Below are positions 45,376 through 53,837 of a DNA stretch of 64,000 nt, one piece after another. The stretch lies in the NCBI RefSeq assembly GCF_009817885.1, contig NZ_CP041764.1, forward strand, positions 4,464,001 to 4,528,000. The letters are read 5' to 3'. Made by a program: the position numbers and the translations under genes. Within the stretch, counting starts at the first letter, position 1, and each line of letters opens with the position of its first letter. The notes under the pieces were generated by a model, which worked only from the letters and a program-made list of their open reading frames with translations, did no database searches and had not been told where the DNA came from. This DNA is from Serratia rhizosphaerae (GTDB lineage Bacteria > Pseudomonadota > Gammaproteobacteria > Enterobacterales > Enterobacteriaceae).

Positions 45376-46931
45376 CAGAACACCTCCTTGGCATGATGCG
45401 CGGTGGCGATGGCGCGCAGCACGGCGCGTGCTTTATTGCGGGTTTCGTCGGCTTCCGCCTGCGGGACAGAGTCGAGCACTACGCCGGCGCCGGCCTGCAC
45501 GGTGGCGATGCCGTCTTCCACATAGGCGGAACGAATCACGATGCAGGTATCCAGATCGCCGGTGGCGGTGAAATAGCCCACGGCACCGCCGTAGCTGCCG
45601 CGGCGGCTGCCTTCGCTGGCGGCGATCAGCTGCATGGCGCGCACCTTCGGCGCGCCGCTCAGCGTGCCCATATTCATGCAGGCCTGATAGGCATGCAGCA
45701 CGTCCAGATCCTGACGCAGCGTACCAACCACGCGTGACACCAGATGCATCACGAAGGAGTAGCGGTCCACTTTGGTCAGATCGGCCACGTAGCGGCTGCC
45801 GGCCTGACAGATGCGCGCCAGGTCGTTACGCGCCAGATCGACCAGCATCAGGTGCTCCGCCAGCTCTTTATGGTCGGTGCGCATCTCCAGCTCAATGCGG
45901 CTGTCGAGGTCCCGATCCAGGGAGCCGTCGGCTCGGCGGCCGCGCGGGCGGGTGCCGGCGATCGGATAGATTTCAATCTGCCGGTTGCCGGCGTCATATT
46001 TCAGTGCGCTTTCCGGCGATGCGCCGAACAGCGTGAAATCGTTGTCCTGCATAAAGAACATATACGGGCTGGGGTTATTGTCCTTCAGCGTCTGGTAGGC
46101 CGCCAGCGGCGTCGGGCAAGGCAGGGAGAAGCGGCGTGACGGCACCACCTGGAAGATTTCTCCGTGGCGGATCGCCTGCTGCAGTTCGCTGACCGCCGCG
46201 CCATATTGCTCATCGCTCTGGTTGCAGCTTAGCTGCATGTTTTCCAGCGTCTGGTGGGGAATCGGCTGCGGCGTTTGCTTCAGCTGCTGCTGTATTTGTT
46301 GCAGACGCTGTTGCAAACGCTGCTGCTCCGCATCGTCGCCGGTAAACACGCTGGCCTGCAGGCGGGCGACGCCGCGCTGGTGGTCCAGCACCAGCAGTGT
46401 TTCCGCCAGATAGAAGCAGAAATCCGGGCAGCGCTGGTCCTGACGCAGCTGCGGCAGCGCTTCAAAACCGGCCACCAGGTCGTAAGCGAACAGCCCGCCC
46501 AGCATCATTGCCTCACGCTCGTCGGCCGGGGAGTCGACCAGCTTCAGCAGCGTGCGCAGCGCATCGAATACCGACAGCGAACGCAGACGCGCATCTTCAT
46601 CCTGCACTGCATCAATCTGCGGGAAGGTCAGCTCACGGCCATTGGGGCGTACGGCAATCTGCACCTCGGCCGGCAGCGCCTCATCCAGCAGCGGCAGCAG
46701 CGCGGCGCCGTTGGCGCTCAGCGCCTGCAGGCTGACCTGACGCCCCAGTGCGGTAATGCGCAGTGCGCTATCGATCACCAGCAGGCTTTGCAGGTTCTGT
46801 TTGCTTTCAATTTCCGCCGACTCCAGCAGCAGTGTGGCCGGCCGGGCGCCGCACAGCTGATGGAACAGGGTGGTGGGGTCGCCCCGGTAGTCGGCTTGCG
46901 CCTTGAGTAATGTCAGTTGTGGTTTGCTCAT
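45375..46931 (-). CDS. trpE: anthranilate synthase component I
   Basis: 518 residues. It converts chorismate and ammonia to anthranilate. The feedback element LLLES (Ser38) that binds tryptophan is intact near the N-terminus. The chorismate-binding half includes GTRPRGR, DRDLDSRIE and the closing GAGVVLDSVPQAEADE. The first structural gene after the leader peptide; regulated by TrpR and attenuation. Confidence 0.98.
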   Translation of the reverse strand: MSKPQLTLLKAQADYRGDPTTLFHQLCGARPATLLLESAEIESKQNLQSLLVIDSALRITALGRQVSLQALSANGAALLPLLDEALPAEVQIAVRPNGRELTFPQIDAVQDEDARLRSLSVFDALRTLLKLVDSPADEREAMMLGGLFAYDLVAGFEALPQLRQDQRCPDFCFYLAETLLVLDHQRGVARLQASVFTGDDAEQQRLQQRLQQIQQQLKQTPQPIPHQTLENMQLSCNQSDEQYGAAVSELQQAIRHGEIFQVVPSRRFSLPCPTPLAAYQTLKDNNPSPYMFFMQDNDFTLFGASPESALKYDAGNRQIEIYPIAGTRPRGRRADGSLDRDLDSRIELEMRTDHKELAEHLMLVDLARNDLARICQAGSRYVADLTKVDRYSFVMHLVSRVVGTLRQDLDVLHAYQACMNMGTLSGAPKVRAMQLIAASEGSRRGSYGGAVGYFTATGDLDTCIVIRSAYVEDGIATVQAGAGVVLDSVPQAEADETRNKARAVLRAIATAHHAKEVF

Positions 46932-46961
46932 TGACTGTACTTCCCGTTAAATTTTGCCCAT

Positions 46962-46988
46962 AAAAAAGCCCGCATTACTGCGGGCCTG
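46962..46988 (-). terminator. trp operon attenuator
   Basis: On the minus strand AGGCCCGCAG, TAAT and CTGCGGGCTTTTTT-type pairing gives a GC-rich stem with a six-T run, about 30 bp before trpE. It follows the trpL stop (47024) by about 36 bp, as in the classical trp leader. Confidence 0.9.
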
Positions 46989-47023
46989 GAGAATCTGCAT
47001 TGTCGGATGACAGGTATGCGTGA

Positions 47024-47083
47024 TTACACCGCCCGCGAAAGGGAGGTACGCCACCAACGAAGAAGAGAAGTTTGTTTGCTCAT
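47024..47083 (-). CDS. trpL: trp operon leader peptide
   Basis: 19 codons: MSKQTSLLRWWRTSLSRAV then TAA. Two adjacent Trp codons (TGG TGG, codons 10 and 11) are followed by RTS, as in the E. coli leader, which ends GWWRTS. When Trp-tRNA is scarce the ribosome stalls here and allows antitermination. The ribosome site upstream is weak. Confidence 0.93.
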   Translation of the reverse strand: MSKQTSLLRWWRTSLSRAV

Positions 47084-47136
47084 TATCGCGCTCTCGCTAA
47101 TTATCATCCAACACGGGGATTGCCGTGAACTTGTGT

Positions 47137-47168
47137 ACTAGTTAACTGGTTCATGGCTGCGATGTCAA
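47137..47168 (-). promoter_or_regulatory. trp promoter with TrpR operator
   Basis: On the minus strand TTGACA (47163-47168) and TTAACT (47140-47145) are 17 bp apart. The operator ACCAGTTAACTAGT (47137-47150, minus-strand reading) overlaps the -10 and differs from the perfect palindrome at one base; the E. coli operator is ACTAGTTAACTAGT. Transcription runs to trpL about 50 bp away. Confidence 0.93.
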
Positions 47169-47305
47169 TACTTTTAATCAGCAATGTTTTTATCAGCGTC
47201 GTGAATTATTTTCATCCAACGCATCGTCGGGGCCGGAGAATAGATTTCCGTCCGGACGGTATTAGCGGTTATGATAAAAAGCTAAGCCATTGCAGGATAT
47301 TTCTT

Positions 47306-48181
47306 TTGACTGACACCACTGCTCCATCCTCCGCCTTTACCCTGTACGATCTCCACAGCCACACTACCGCTTCAGACGGATCTTGCACGCCAGCACAACT
47401 GGTACAGCGTGCGGCGGAGATGCGCGTCGGCGTACTGGCGATTACCGATCACGACACCACCGACGGCCTGGCTGCGGCGGCGGCGGCCATTGAGCAGCAG
47501 GCGCTGCCGCTGCGGCTGGTCAACGGCGTGGAGATCTCCACCCGGTGGGAAAATCACGAGATCCATATCGTCGGTCTGGGCATCGATCCGGCACATCCGG
47601 CGATGGTGCAGCTGTTGGCGGAGCAGATTGAACGGCGGCAGCAGCGCGCGCAGGAAATTGGCGTCCGTTTGGCCAAAGCGCGTATCGAAGGCGCCTTTGA
47701 AGGCGCACAGCGGCTGGCCGACGGCGGGGCGGTAACGCGCGGACATTTTGCCCGTTACCTGGTGCAGGTCGGCGCCGCCGACAATATCGCCCAGGTGTTT
47801 AAAAAATATCTGGCCAAGGGGAAAACCGGCTACGTTCCGCCACGGTGGTGTACAATAGAACAAGCCATTGATGTGATTCATCAATCCGGCGGACAGGCGG
47901 TTGTCGCGCATCCCGGTCGTTATGATCTGACGGCGAAATGGCTAAAACGCCTGCTGGCGTATTTTGCCGAACACGGCGGCGATGCGATGGAAGTTGCCCA
48001 GTGTCAGCAGGCGCCGAATGAACGTACGCAGCTGGCGCAATATGCCCAGGATTTTCAGCTGCTGGCGTCGCAGGGCTCAGATTTTCACCAACCCTGCGCC
48101 TGGATTGAACTGGGACGCAAACTGTGGCTGCCCGGCGGCGTAGAGCCGGTGTGGCGTGACTGGCCGCCGGCGCGGCAATGA
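47306..48181 (+). CDS. rnm: RNase AM / 3',5'-nucleotide bisphosphate phosphatase, PHP domain
   Basis: 291 residues (YciV/TrpH). PHP-domain metal ligands are clear: DLHSHTTASDG at the N-terminus, ITDHDTT, HEIHIVGL and the late GSDFHQPC. The E. coli protein removes 5' nucleotides from RNA and hydrolyses pAp. I use a TTG start at 47306 (AGGA about 8 nt ahead) giving the E. coli length; the only in-frame ATG codons, at 47153 and 47162, lie inside the trp promoter and would add 48-51 non-homologous residues. The gene is divergent to trp. Confidence 0.88.
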   Translation: MTDTTAPSSAFTLYDLHSHTTASDGSCTPAQLVQRAAEMRVGVLAITDHDTTDGLAAAAAAIEQQALPLRLVNGVEISTRWENHEIHIVGLGIDPAHPAMVQLLAEQIERRQQRAQEIGVRLAKARIEGAFEGAQRLADGGAVTRGHFARYLVQVGAADNIAQVFKKYLAKGKTGYVPPRWCTIEQAIDVIHQSGGQAVVAHPGRYDLTAKWLKRLLAYFAEHGGDAMEVAQCQQAPNERTQLAQYAQDFQLLASQGSDFHQPCAWIELGRKLWLPGGVEPVWRDWPPARQ

Positions 48182-48252
48182 TTGGTTAGCCTGACGCATC
48201 AGGCATGAGTGCGGGCGGCGGCGTCCGCGTGCAGCACTTTTAGGAGTAACAG

Positions 48253-48873
48253 ATGAGCCAGCTTTTTTATATTCACCCGGACAACCCGCAACCGCGTTTA
48301 ATCAATCAGGCGGTTGATGTGCTGCGTAAAGGCGGGGTGATCGTGTATCCGACCGACTCCGGCTATGCGCTGGGGTGCCGGCTGGAAGAGAAATCGGCCA
48401 TGGAGCGTATCTGCCGCATTCGTCAACTGGACGGCCACCATAACTTTACGCTGATGTGCCGCGATTTGTCGGAGCTGTCGACCTATGCTTATGTGGATAA
48501 CACGGCATTCCGCCTGATCAAGAATAATACGCCGGGGCATTACACTTTTATCCTCAAGGCGACCAAGGAAGTGCCGCGTCGCCTGATGAATGACAAGCGT
48601 AAAACCATCGGCCTGCGCGTACCGTCCAACCCGATTGCGCTGGCGCTGCTGGAAGCGCTCGATGAACCGATGATGTCGACCACGCTGATGCTGCCGGGCA
48701 ATGATTTTGCCGAATCCGACCCGGAAGAGATTAGCGATCATCTGGGTAAGCAGGTCGATCTGGTGATCCACGGCGGCTTCCTGGGGCAACAGCCGACCAC
48801 GGTGGTGGATCTGACGGAGGCCGCGCCGGAAGTGGTGCGCGAGGGCGCCGGCGACCCGTCGCCGTTCCGCTGA
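48253..48873 (+). CDS. yciO: Sua5/YciO/YrdC family protein YciO
   Basis: 206 residues. The YrdC-like fold residues are visible: GGVIVYPTDSGYALG near 28-42 and KRKTIGLRVPSNPIALALLEAL. Relatives TsaC/Sua5 make threonylcarbamoyl-AMP for tRNA t6A; YciO lacks strong activity of that kind in E. coli and its role is unclear. It lies 70 bp after rnm and is probably co-transcribed. Confidence 0.94.
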   Translation: MSQLFYIHPDNPQPRLINQAVDVLRKGGVIVYPTDSGYALGCRLEEKSAMERICRIRQLDGHHNFTLMCRDLSELSTYAYVDNTAFRLIKNNTPGHYTFILKATKEVPRRLMNDKRKTIGLRVPSNPIALALLEALDEPMMSTTLMLPGNDFAESDPEEISDHLGKQVDLVIHGGFLGQQPTTVVDLTEAAPEVVREGAGDPSPFR

Positions 48874-48976
48874 TAACTCTATAGAAATTCTGAAAATCGG
48901 CTTTCGCGACCGCAAACGTGGCGAAAACCGCTATTCTACGATAACAAAATAATAAGTAATGGCAGGGCGCGTAACA

Positions 48977-49336
48977 ATGATAAAACAGACTTTACTGGTC
49001 GCTTCCTTACTGGCTTCTTCGGCGGCGAACGCCGGTTTTTATTCTGGCAGCGCGCTGTTAGCGGAAAGTGACGGCTATGTGAAGAATAAAAACGGCGTGG
49101 CGACCGTCGCCGAGGCGTTGAACGGCGGTATGTTCATGGGCTATGTCGCCGGGGTATTCGATACCTATTCGATGCAGGGCAACCGCAACATCTGCCCGGA
49201 TGCCGGAATGAGCGTCGGCACGGCGTCCGATGCGGTGATGCAATACCTCAACGACCATCCTGAACAACTGCACTATTCGGCGCCGTCGGTGATTATGCTG
49301 GCGCTGGCGGCCGCTTATCCTTGCGAGCGCCATTAA
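48977..49336 (+). CDS. Rap1a/Tai family-like secreted protein
   Basis: 119 residues with a signal peptide (MIKQTLLVASLLASSAANA) of 19 residues. The mature part resembles the Rap1a/Tai family, immunity proteins to type VI amidases in Serratia: an Ala-rich G-F-Y-V-like start, conserved ICPDAGMSVGTASDAV...YLNDHPEQLHYSAPSVI and a terminal YPC. It has two well-conserved cysteines that could form a disulfide. No effector or T6SS gene is nearby, so an immunity role is unproven. The preceding in-frame ATG (48959) is unsupported. I base this on the motif pattern only. Confidence 0.65.
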   Translation: MIKQTLLVASLLASSAANAGFYSGSALLAESDGYVKNKNGVATVAEALNGGMFMGYVAGVFDTYSMQGNRNICPDAGMSVGTASDAVMQYLNDHPEQLHYSAPSVIMLALAAAYPCERH

Positions 49337-49805
49337 GCCGCCAGGGCCGGCGTTCGCCGGCCCTGTCTTATTCCCCACGTTGTAAGATTCTCAGCGTTTA
49401 CCCTTGGCATCTGATCCCTGGTGATATCCGGCTAGCGTAAAGTAACGTCTGTGTTGTGGCCGAGGCGGTTACTGATGATTCTTGGCGGTACACCGTCATT
49501 CCACATGCTTTGCGCTGGCGTCTTGCGCATGGTGTGCGTAGAAACGTGCTTATGCGTTATTAGGCTTATTTCAGGCTGTCAGCGCTGAGTGAAAAACGAA
49601 CATTCTTTTTAGAATCATTAATTCTAAAATTTGTGTAGAATGTGCGGCCACGTTGAATGATGCGTGGTAGCTGGTGTGGTGCCGCGTGTGCCATGCAGCG
49701 TGCCAAAAAGTATGCAAGATTATAGGGTTATGGCGCCGATTGCCGTAACTGATTGAACGTATAGTATACGCAGACGCCTGTGAAGGCGACGCAAGAGGTT
49801 GCTCC
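49337..49805. other. 470-bp region between the Rap/Tai-like gene and rluB
   Basis: Contains a degraded integrase fragment (about 49396-49560, minus strand), then an AT-rich segment with the inverted repeat TTAGAATCATTAATTCTAA near 49609-49627, a possible -10 TAGAAT near 49636 and a GTATAGTATAC palindrome near 49758. The remainder is rluB leader sequence. Confidence 0.55.
49396..49560 (-). pseudogene. relic of a tyrosine recombinase (phage-type integrase), C-terminal part
   Basis: Read on the minus strand from 49548, the DNA translates as HVSTHTMRKTPAQSMWNDGV, continues PPRIISNRLGHNTDVTLR, then hits TAG (49434-49436), and continues PDITRDQMPRV in the same frame. The THTMRKT block is the conserved HxxR box, LGH is the second His box, and TLR-x(2)-ITRDQM resembles the TLRY-LGITRDQM end where the catalytic Tyr would sit; here the Tyr codon is lost to the stop. 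Upstream the frame is full of stops, so nothing but a fragment remains. Confidence 0.7.
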
Positions 49806-50720
49806 ATGAGCGAAAAATTACAGAAAGTTTTAGCGCGTGCCGGTCACGGTTCGCGTCGTGAAATTGAAGGCATGATTGAAGCCGGACGCGTCAGCGTCGA
49901 CGGTAAAGTGGCGACGCTGGGCGATCGCGTGGAAGTGAATCCGGCGATGAAAATCCGTATTGACGGCCATGTGGTGTCGGTAAAAGAGTCGGAAGAGGCG
50001 GTGTGCCGCGTACTGGCTTATTACAAGCCGGAAGGCGAGCTCTGCACCCGCAGCGATCCGGAAGGGCGCCCGACGGTGTTCGATCGTCTGCCGAAACTGC
50101 GTGGTTCGCGCTGGGTGGCCGTGGGCCGTCTGGATGTGAATACTTCGGGGCTGCTGCTGTTCACTACCGACGGTGAACTGGCCAACCGTCTGATGCACCC
50201 GAGTCGTGAAGTTGAACGTGAGTATGCCGTGCGCGTATTCGGTCAGATTGACGACGACAAGGTGAAACAGCTGAGCCGTGGCGTACAGCTGGAAGATGGC
50301 CCGGCGGCGTTCCGCACCATCAAGTTCCAGGGCGGGGAAGGCTTGAACCAGTGGTACAACGTAACGCTGACCGAAGGACGCAACCGCGAAGTGCGTCGCT
50401 TATGGGAGGCGGTCGGCGTACAGGTCAGCCGTTTGATCCGCGTGCGTTATGGTGATATCGATCTGCCGAAAGGCCTGCCGCGCGGCGGCTGGGCTGAACT
50501 GGATCTGTCATCGATCAACTACCTACGCGAACTGGTGGAGCTGAAGCCGGAAACGGTCAGCAAGCTGCCGGTCGAGCGTGAGCGTCGCCGTGTGAAGGCC
50601 AACCAGATTCGCCGTGCGGTGAAGCGTCACAGCCAGGTCTCTCCAGGACGTCGTGGCAACGGCGGCGGCAAGCCGGTGGGCGCTAAATCTGCCGCCAAGC
50701 CGGCGCGTAAACGCAGCTAA
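49806..50720 (+). CDS. rluB: 23S rRNA pseudouridine synthase B
   Basis: 304 residues. An S4 domain at the N-terminus (KLQKVLARAGHGSRREIEGMI) is followed by the RsuA-type catalytic domain with Asp110 in GRLDVNTSG. It makes pseudouridine 2605 in 23S rRNA. The C-terminal tail (about 260-304) is rich in Arg, Lys, Gly and likely binds RNA; such tails vary in RluB. The gene has the usual start MSEKLQK. Confidence 0.95.
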   Translation: MSEKLQKVLARAGHGSRREIEGMIEAGRVSVDGKVATLGDRVEVNPAMKIRIDGHVVSVKESEEAVCRVLAYYKPEGELCTRSDPEGRPTVFDRLPKLRGSRWVAVGRLDVNTSGLLLFTTDGELANRLMHPSREVEREYAVRVFGQIDDDKVKQLSRGVQLEDGPAAFRTIKFQGGEGLNQWYNVTLTEGRNREVRRLWEAVGVQVSRLIRVRYGDIDLPKGLPRGGWAELDLSSINYLRELVELKPETVSKLPVERERRRVKANQIRRAVKRHSQVSPGRRGNGGGKPVGAKSAAKPARKRS

Positions 50721-50730
50721 TCCGCAGCCC

Positions 50731-50758
50731 CGCGTAGCCGCCAATCGACGGCTACGCG
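50731..50758. terminator. hairpin between rluB and btuR
   Basis: CGCGTAGCCG (50731-50740), CCAATCGA loop, CGGCTACGCG (50749-50758): a perfect 10-bp stem between convergent stops, but without a T run. Confidence 0.5.
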
Positions 50759-50766
50759 GAGGATGA

Positions 50767-51357
50767 TTACCAGTCGATGCCCTGTTGGGCTTTGATGCCG
50801 GCGTCAAACGCATGTTTCACCGGCCGCATCTCCGTCACCGTATCCGCCAGTTCCAGTAAATCACGATGGCAGCCGCGGCCGGTAATTATCACCGTCTGAT
50901 GGGCCGGGCGCTGCGCCAGCGCCGTCATTACCGCTTCCAGTTCCAGATAGCCGTATGCGACCATATAGGTCAGCTCATCCAACAGCACCACATCCAGCGA
51001 CGCATCGGCCAGCATGCGTTTACCGTGCTGCCAGACCGCCTGACAGGCCGCCGTATCGCTCTCTTTACTTTGCGTCTCCCAGGTAAAGCCGGTAGCCATC
51101 ACCTGAAACTCCACGCCATGCTGCTGCAGCAGATTCTTTTCACCGTTGGGCCATTCGCCCTTGATAAACTGAATGACGCCGGCCTGCATGCCGTGGCCTA
51201 CCGCGCGGGTGACCGTGCCGAACGCCGCAGTGGTTTTCCCTTTCCCGTTGCCGGTGAATACCAACAGTAACCCCCGGCTTTCCTGCGCGGCGGCAATACG
51301 CGCGTCGACCTGCTCTTTTAAACGCTGCTGACGCTGCTGGTGGCGATCTTCAGCCAT
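50767..51357 (-). CDS. btuR: cob(I)yrinic acid a,c-diamide adenosyltransferase
   Basis: 196 residues (CobO/BtuR/CobA). P-loop GNGKGKTT is at 36-43, used in an inverted manner to transfer the adenosyl group of ATP to Co(I) of corrinoids. The end QQGIDW matches E. coli. It sits directly behind yciK on the same strand, 12 bp after its stop. Confidence 0.95.
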   Translation of the reverse strand: MAEDRHQQRQQRLKEQVDARIAAAQESRGLLLVFTGNGKGKTTAAFGTVTRAVGHGMQAGVIQFIKGEWPNGEKNLLQQHGVEFQVMATGFTWETQSKESDTAACQAVWQHGKRMLADASLDVVLLDELTYMVAYGYLELEAVMTALAQRPAHQTVIITGRGCHRDLLELADTVTEMRPVKHAFDAGIKAQQGIDW

Positions 51358-51369
51358 AAGGCATTCTCC

Positions 51370-52131
51370 CTATTCGGTGGCGCCGGGTTTGCGGTTGGGC
51401 TGGGCGTCAAAGCTCATGCCGGTTTTACGGCGGCTGTCATCACCCATCAGATACAGGTACAGCGGCATGATATCCGCCGGGGTTTTCAGCTTGTTTTTGT
51501 CTTCATGCGGGAAGGCGGCGGCGCGCATACTAGTGCGCGTTCCGCCCGGATTGATGCAGTTTACCCGCAGATGACGGCTTTTATACTCTTCCGCCAGCAC
51601 CTGCATCATGCCTTCGGTGGCGAATTTGGAGACGGCATAAGCGCCCCAGCCGGCGCGTCCCATGCGGCCAACGCTGGAGGTGGTAAAGATCAGCGAGCCG
51701 GCAGGGGATTTTAACAGCAGCGGCAGCAGCGCCTGGGTCAGCATAAAGGTGGCGTTGACGTTGACCTGCATCACATCGTGCCACATTGCCATATCGATCT
51801 CGGCCATTGGCACGATATCACCCAACAGGCCGGCGTTATGCAGTACGCCGTCCAGACGCGGCAGCTGATCCGTCAGGTCGGCGGCGACCTGGCGGCATTG
51901 CTCCTGCGTGGCATGCAGCAGATCCAGCGTGACGGTCAGCGCCGGCGCGCCGCCTTGGGCGGCAATTTCGTCGCGAACAGCCAACAGTTTGCTTTCGGTG
52001 CGGCCCAGCAGCACCAGCTGTGCGCCGAAACGCGCATAGGTTAATGCGGCTTCGCGGCCGATGCCGTCGCCTGCGCCGGTAACCAGAATGATGCGTTGCT
52101 CCAGCAGATCGTGTTTAGGGTTGTAATGCAC
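51370..52131 (-). CDS. yciK: SDR family oxidoreductase YciK
   Basis: 253 residues. The Rossmann TGAGDGIG motif, NAG (HNAGLLGD) and the catalytic YAVSK are present, with GGTRTSMRAAAFP near the end. The physiological substrate is unknown. I place the start at a GTG (52131) which gives HYNPKHDLLEQRIILVTG, aligned with E. coli MHYQPKQDLL, with AGGA 5-6 bp upstream; the longer open frame adds 42 unmatched residues. Confidence 0.92.
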   Translation of the reverse strand: MHYNPKHDLLEQRIILVTGAGDGIGREAALTYARFGAQLVLLGRTESKLLAVRDEIAAQGGAPALTVTLDLLHATQEQCRQVAADLTDQLPRLDGVLHNAGLLGDIVPMAEIDMAMWHDVMQVNVNATFMLTQALLPLLLKSPAGSLIFTTSSVGRMGRAGWGAYAVSKFATEGMMQVLAEEYKSRHLRVNCINPGGTRTSMRAAAFPHEDKNKLKTPADIMPLYLYLMGDDSRRKTGMSFDAQPNRKPGATE

Positions 52132-52490
52132 AATAATTCCTCGCGCCGTGACGGGCAATTTCCACCGTTTTCGGGGAAATGCAGTGGGTGTGGGAGGCCG
52201 GCGGCGGGCGTGTCGGTTCGACGGTCGCGCTGGCCCCGCAGCGAATGCGATGATCACATTGATAAATAATGCGTGTTATATGCCTGAAACGGATCGCATT
52301 TTCAATGATAAGGCGGGCGAAACGGCATTCTTTTGTAACAAAAACGGAACAATCCCAGCGTGCCGCCCGGGTGAAGACGCTCATCCGATGCGTCGCGTAT
52401 TCCAGGAAGGGGAATTTGCCGCGACAGCCGGGGGAACAGTTGGCTAGAATGAACGAAGACAACTAACAACCTGTTATCAAGGCGGAATCT

Positions 52491-53537
52491 GTGGAGTTTA
52501 TATCTGTTTACGGCCTGTTTTTGGCCAAGGTCGCCACGGTGGCGATCGCTATCGCCGCGCTGGCGCTGCTGGCGGTAAGCCTGGGACATCGCAAGAGCCA
52601 GCAAAAAGGGGAGCTGCGGCTGACCGATCTCGGCGAACAATACCGCGATATGCAGCGTGATATGCGTCTGGCGCGGATGGATGCGGCAGAGCAAAAAATC
52701 TGGAACAAGCAGTTTAAGAAGCAGACCAAGGCCGACGATAAGCTCAAAAAGCAGCGGGCGAAGGCGGGCGCGGTGGAGGCGGGTAAGCCTTGTCTCTACG
52801 TGCTGGATTTCAAGGGCAGCATGGACGCGCATGAAGTCTCTTCACTGCGCGAAGAGGTCTCTGCCGTGCTGGCGGTGGCAACGGCGCAGGACGAAGTGCT
52901 GCTGCGTCTGGAAAGCCCTGGCGGCGTGGTGCACGGCTACGGCCTGGCCGCTTCGCAGTTGGAACGCCTGCGCAACGGCGGCATCCGCCTGACGGTGGCG
53001 GTGGACAAAGTCGCCGCCAGCGGCGGTTATATGATGGCCTGCGTGGCGGATCGCATTGTGGCGGCGCCGTTTGCCATCATCGGCTCCATCGGCGTGGTGG
53101 CGCAGATCCCCAACTTCCACCGCCTGCTGAAAAAGAACAATGTGGACGTCGAGTTGCACACCGCCGGTCAGTTCAAACGTACGCTGACGCTGTTTGGTGA
53201 AAACACCGACGAGGGGCGTGAGAAGTTCCGCGAGGAGCTGAATGAAACCCATCTGCTGTTCAAGCAGTTCGTCCATCAGCAACGTCCTTCGCTGGATATC
53301 GACAGCGTGGCGACCGGTGAGCACTGGCTCGGCACGCAGGCCCGGGAAAAAGGGCTGGTCGACGCGGTGGGCACCAGCGATGACCTGCTGATTGCCGAAA
53401 TGGAAACCCATGAGGTGATCGGGGTGCGCTATACCCGCCATAAACGGCTGATCGACCGCTTTACCGGCAGCGCGGCGGAAAGCGCCGATCGCCTGCTGCT
53501 GCGCTGGTGGCAGCGCGGAGAAAAGCCGCTGCTGTAA
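52491..53537 (+). CDS. sohB: inner-membrane serine peptidase SohB
   Basis: 348 residues, S49 peptidase family related to SppA. An N-terminal membrane helix is at about 10-32, then a Lys-rich linker, then the protease domain with Ser177 (VAASGGYMMA) and Lys229 (GQFKR) as the catalytic dyad. Multicopy sohB suppresses htrA (degP) defects in E. coli. GTG start at 52491 with GGCGGA ahead. Upstream 52258-52490 is the divergent promoter region. Confidence 0.94.
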   Translation: MEFISVYGLFLAKVATVAIAIAALALLAVSLGHRKSQQKGELRLTDLGEQYRDMQRDMRLARMDAAEQKIWNKQFKKQTKADDKLKKQRAKAGAVEAGKPCLYVLDFKGSMDAHEVSSLREEVSAVLAVATAQDEVLLRLESPGGVVHGYGLAASQLERLRNGGIRLTVAVDKVAASGGYMMACVADRIVAAPFAIIGSIGVVAQIPNFHRLLKKNNVDVELHTAGQFKRTLTLFGENTDEGREKFREELNETHLLFKQFVHQQRPSLDIDSVATGEHWLGTQAREKGLVDAVGTSDDLLIAEMETHEVIGVRYTRHKRLIDRFTGSAAESADRLLLRWWQRGEKPLL

Positions 53538-53551
53538 GCCGGGGAGTATCG

Positions 53552-53577
53552 CGGGGGCCTTGGCCCCCGTTTTTTTA
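53552..53577 (+). terminator. terminator of sohB
   Basis: CGGGGGC, CTTG loop, GCCCCCG and seven T bases, immediately beyond sohB. Confidence 0.9.
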
Positions 53578-53585
53578 TCCGTCGC

Positions 53586-53837
53586 TCAATCGATCAGATG
53601 GTATTTTTCTGAAAGTCGGTGGGCGAGATGTTTAAACATATTAAATACCGCCGTAGTTTTTGCCGTCGGCAAACCGTCCGGATCTAAAAAGTATTCGCCG
53701 CGAAATACCAACACGCCGTTTTTTTGTTCGACATCGGTGGCGACCATGCCGTGGAGATAATCCTCATGCTGACGGATGATGTTATTTGCTTCTTTGAGTA
53801 ACGCTTCGCGGTTAATCGGTGAAGTATCATTGTTCAT
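53586..53837 (-). CDS. yciN: DUF2498 family protein YciN
   Basis: 83 residues; E. coli YciN is of the same length and place. The conserved core is ANNIIRQHEDYLHGM and VLVFRGEYFLDPDGLPTAKTTAVFNMFKHLAHRLSE. Function is unknown. The region 53838-54262 to topA holds no gene I trust. Confidence 0.9.
   Translation of the reverse strand: MNNDTSPINREALLKEANNIIRQHEDYLHGMVATDVEQKNGVLVFRGEYFLDPDGLPTAKTTAVFNMFKHLAHRLSEKYHLID

Noticed and set aside
47153..47305. Upstream ATG extension of rnm
   Set aside because: It would encode 51 extra residues through the trp promoter and operator; homology starts after the TTG at 47306.
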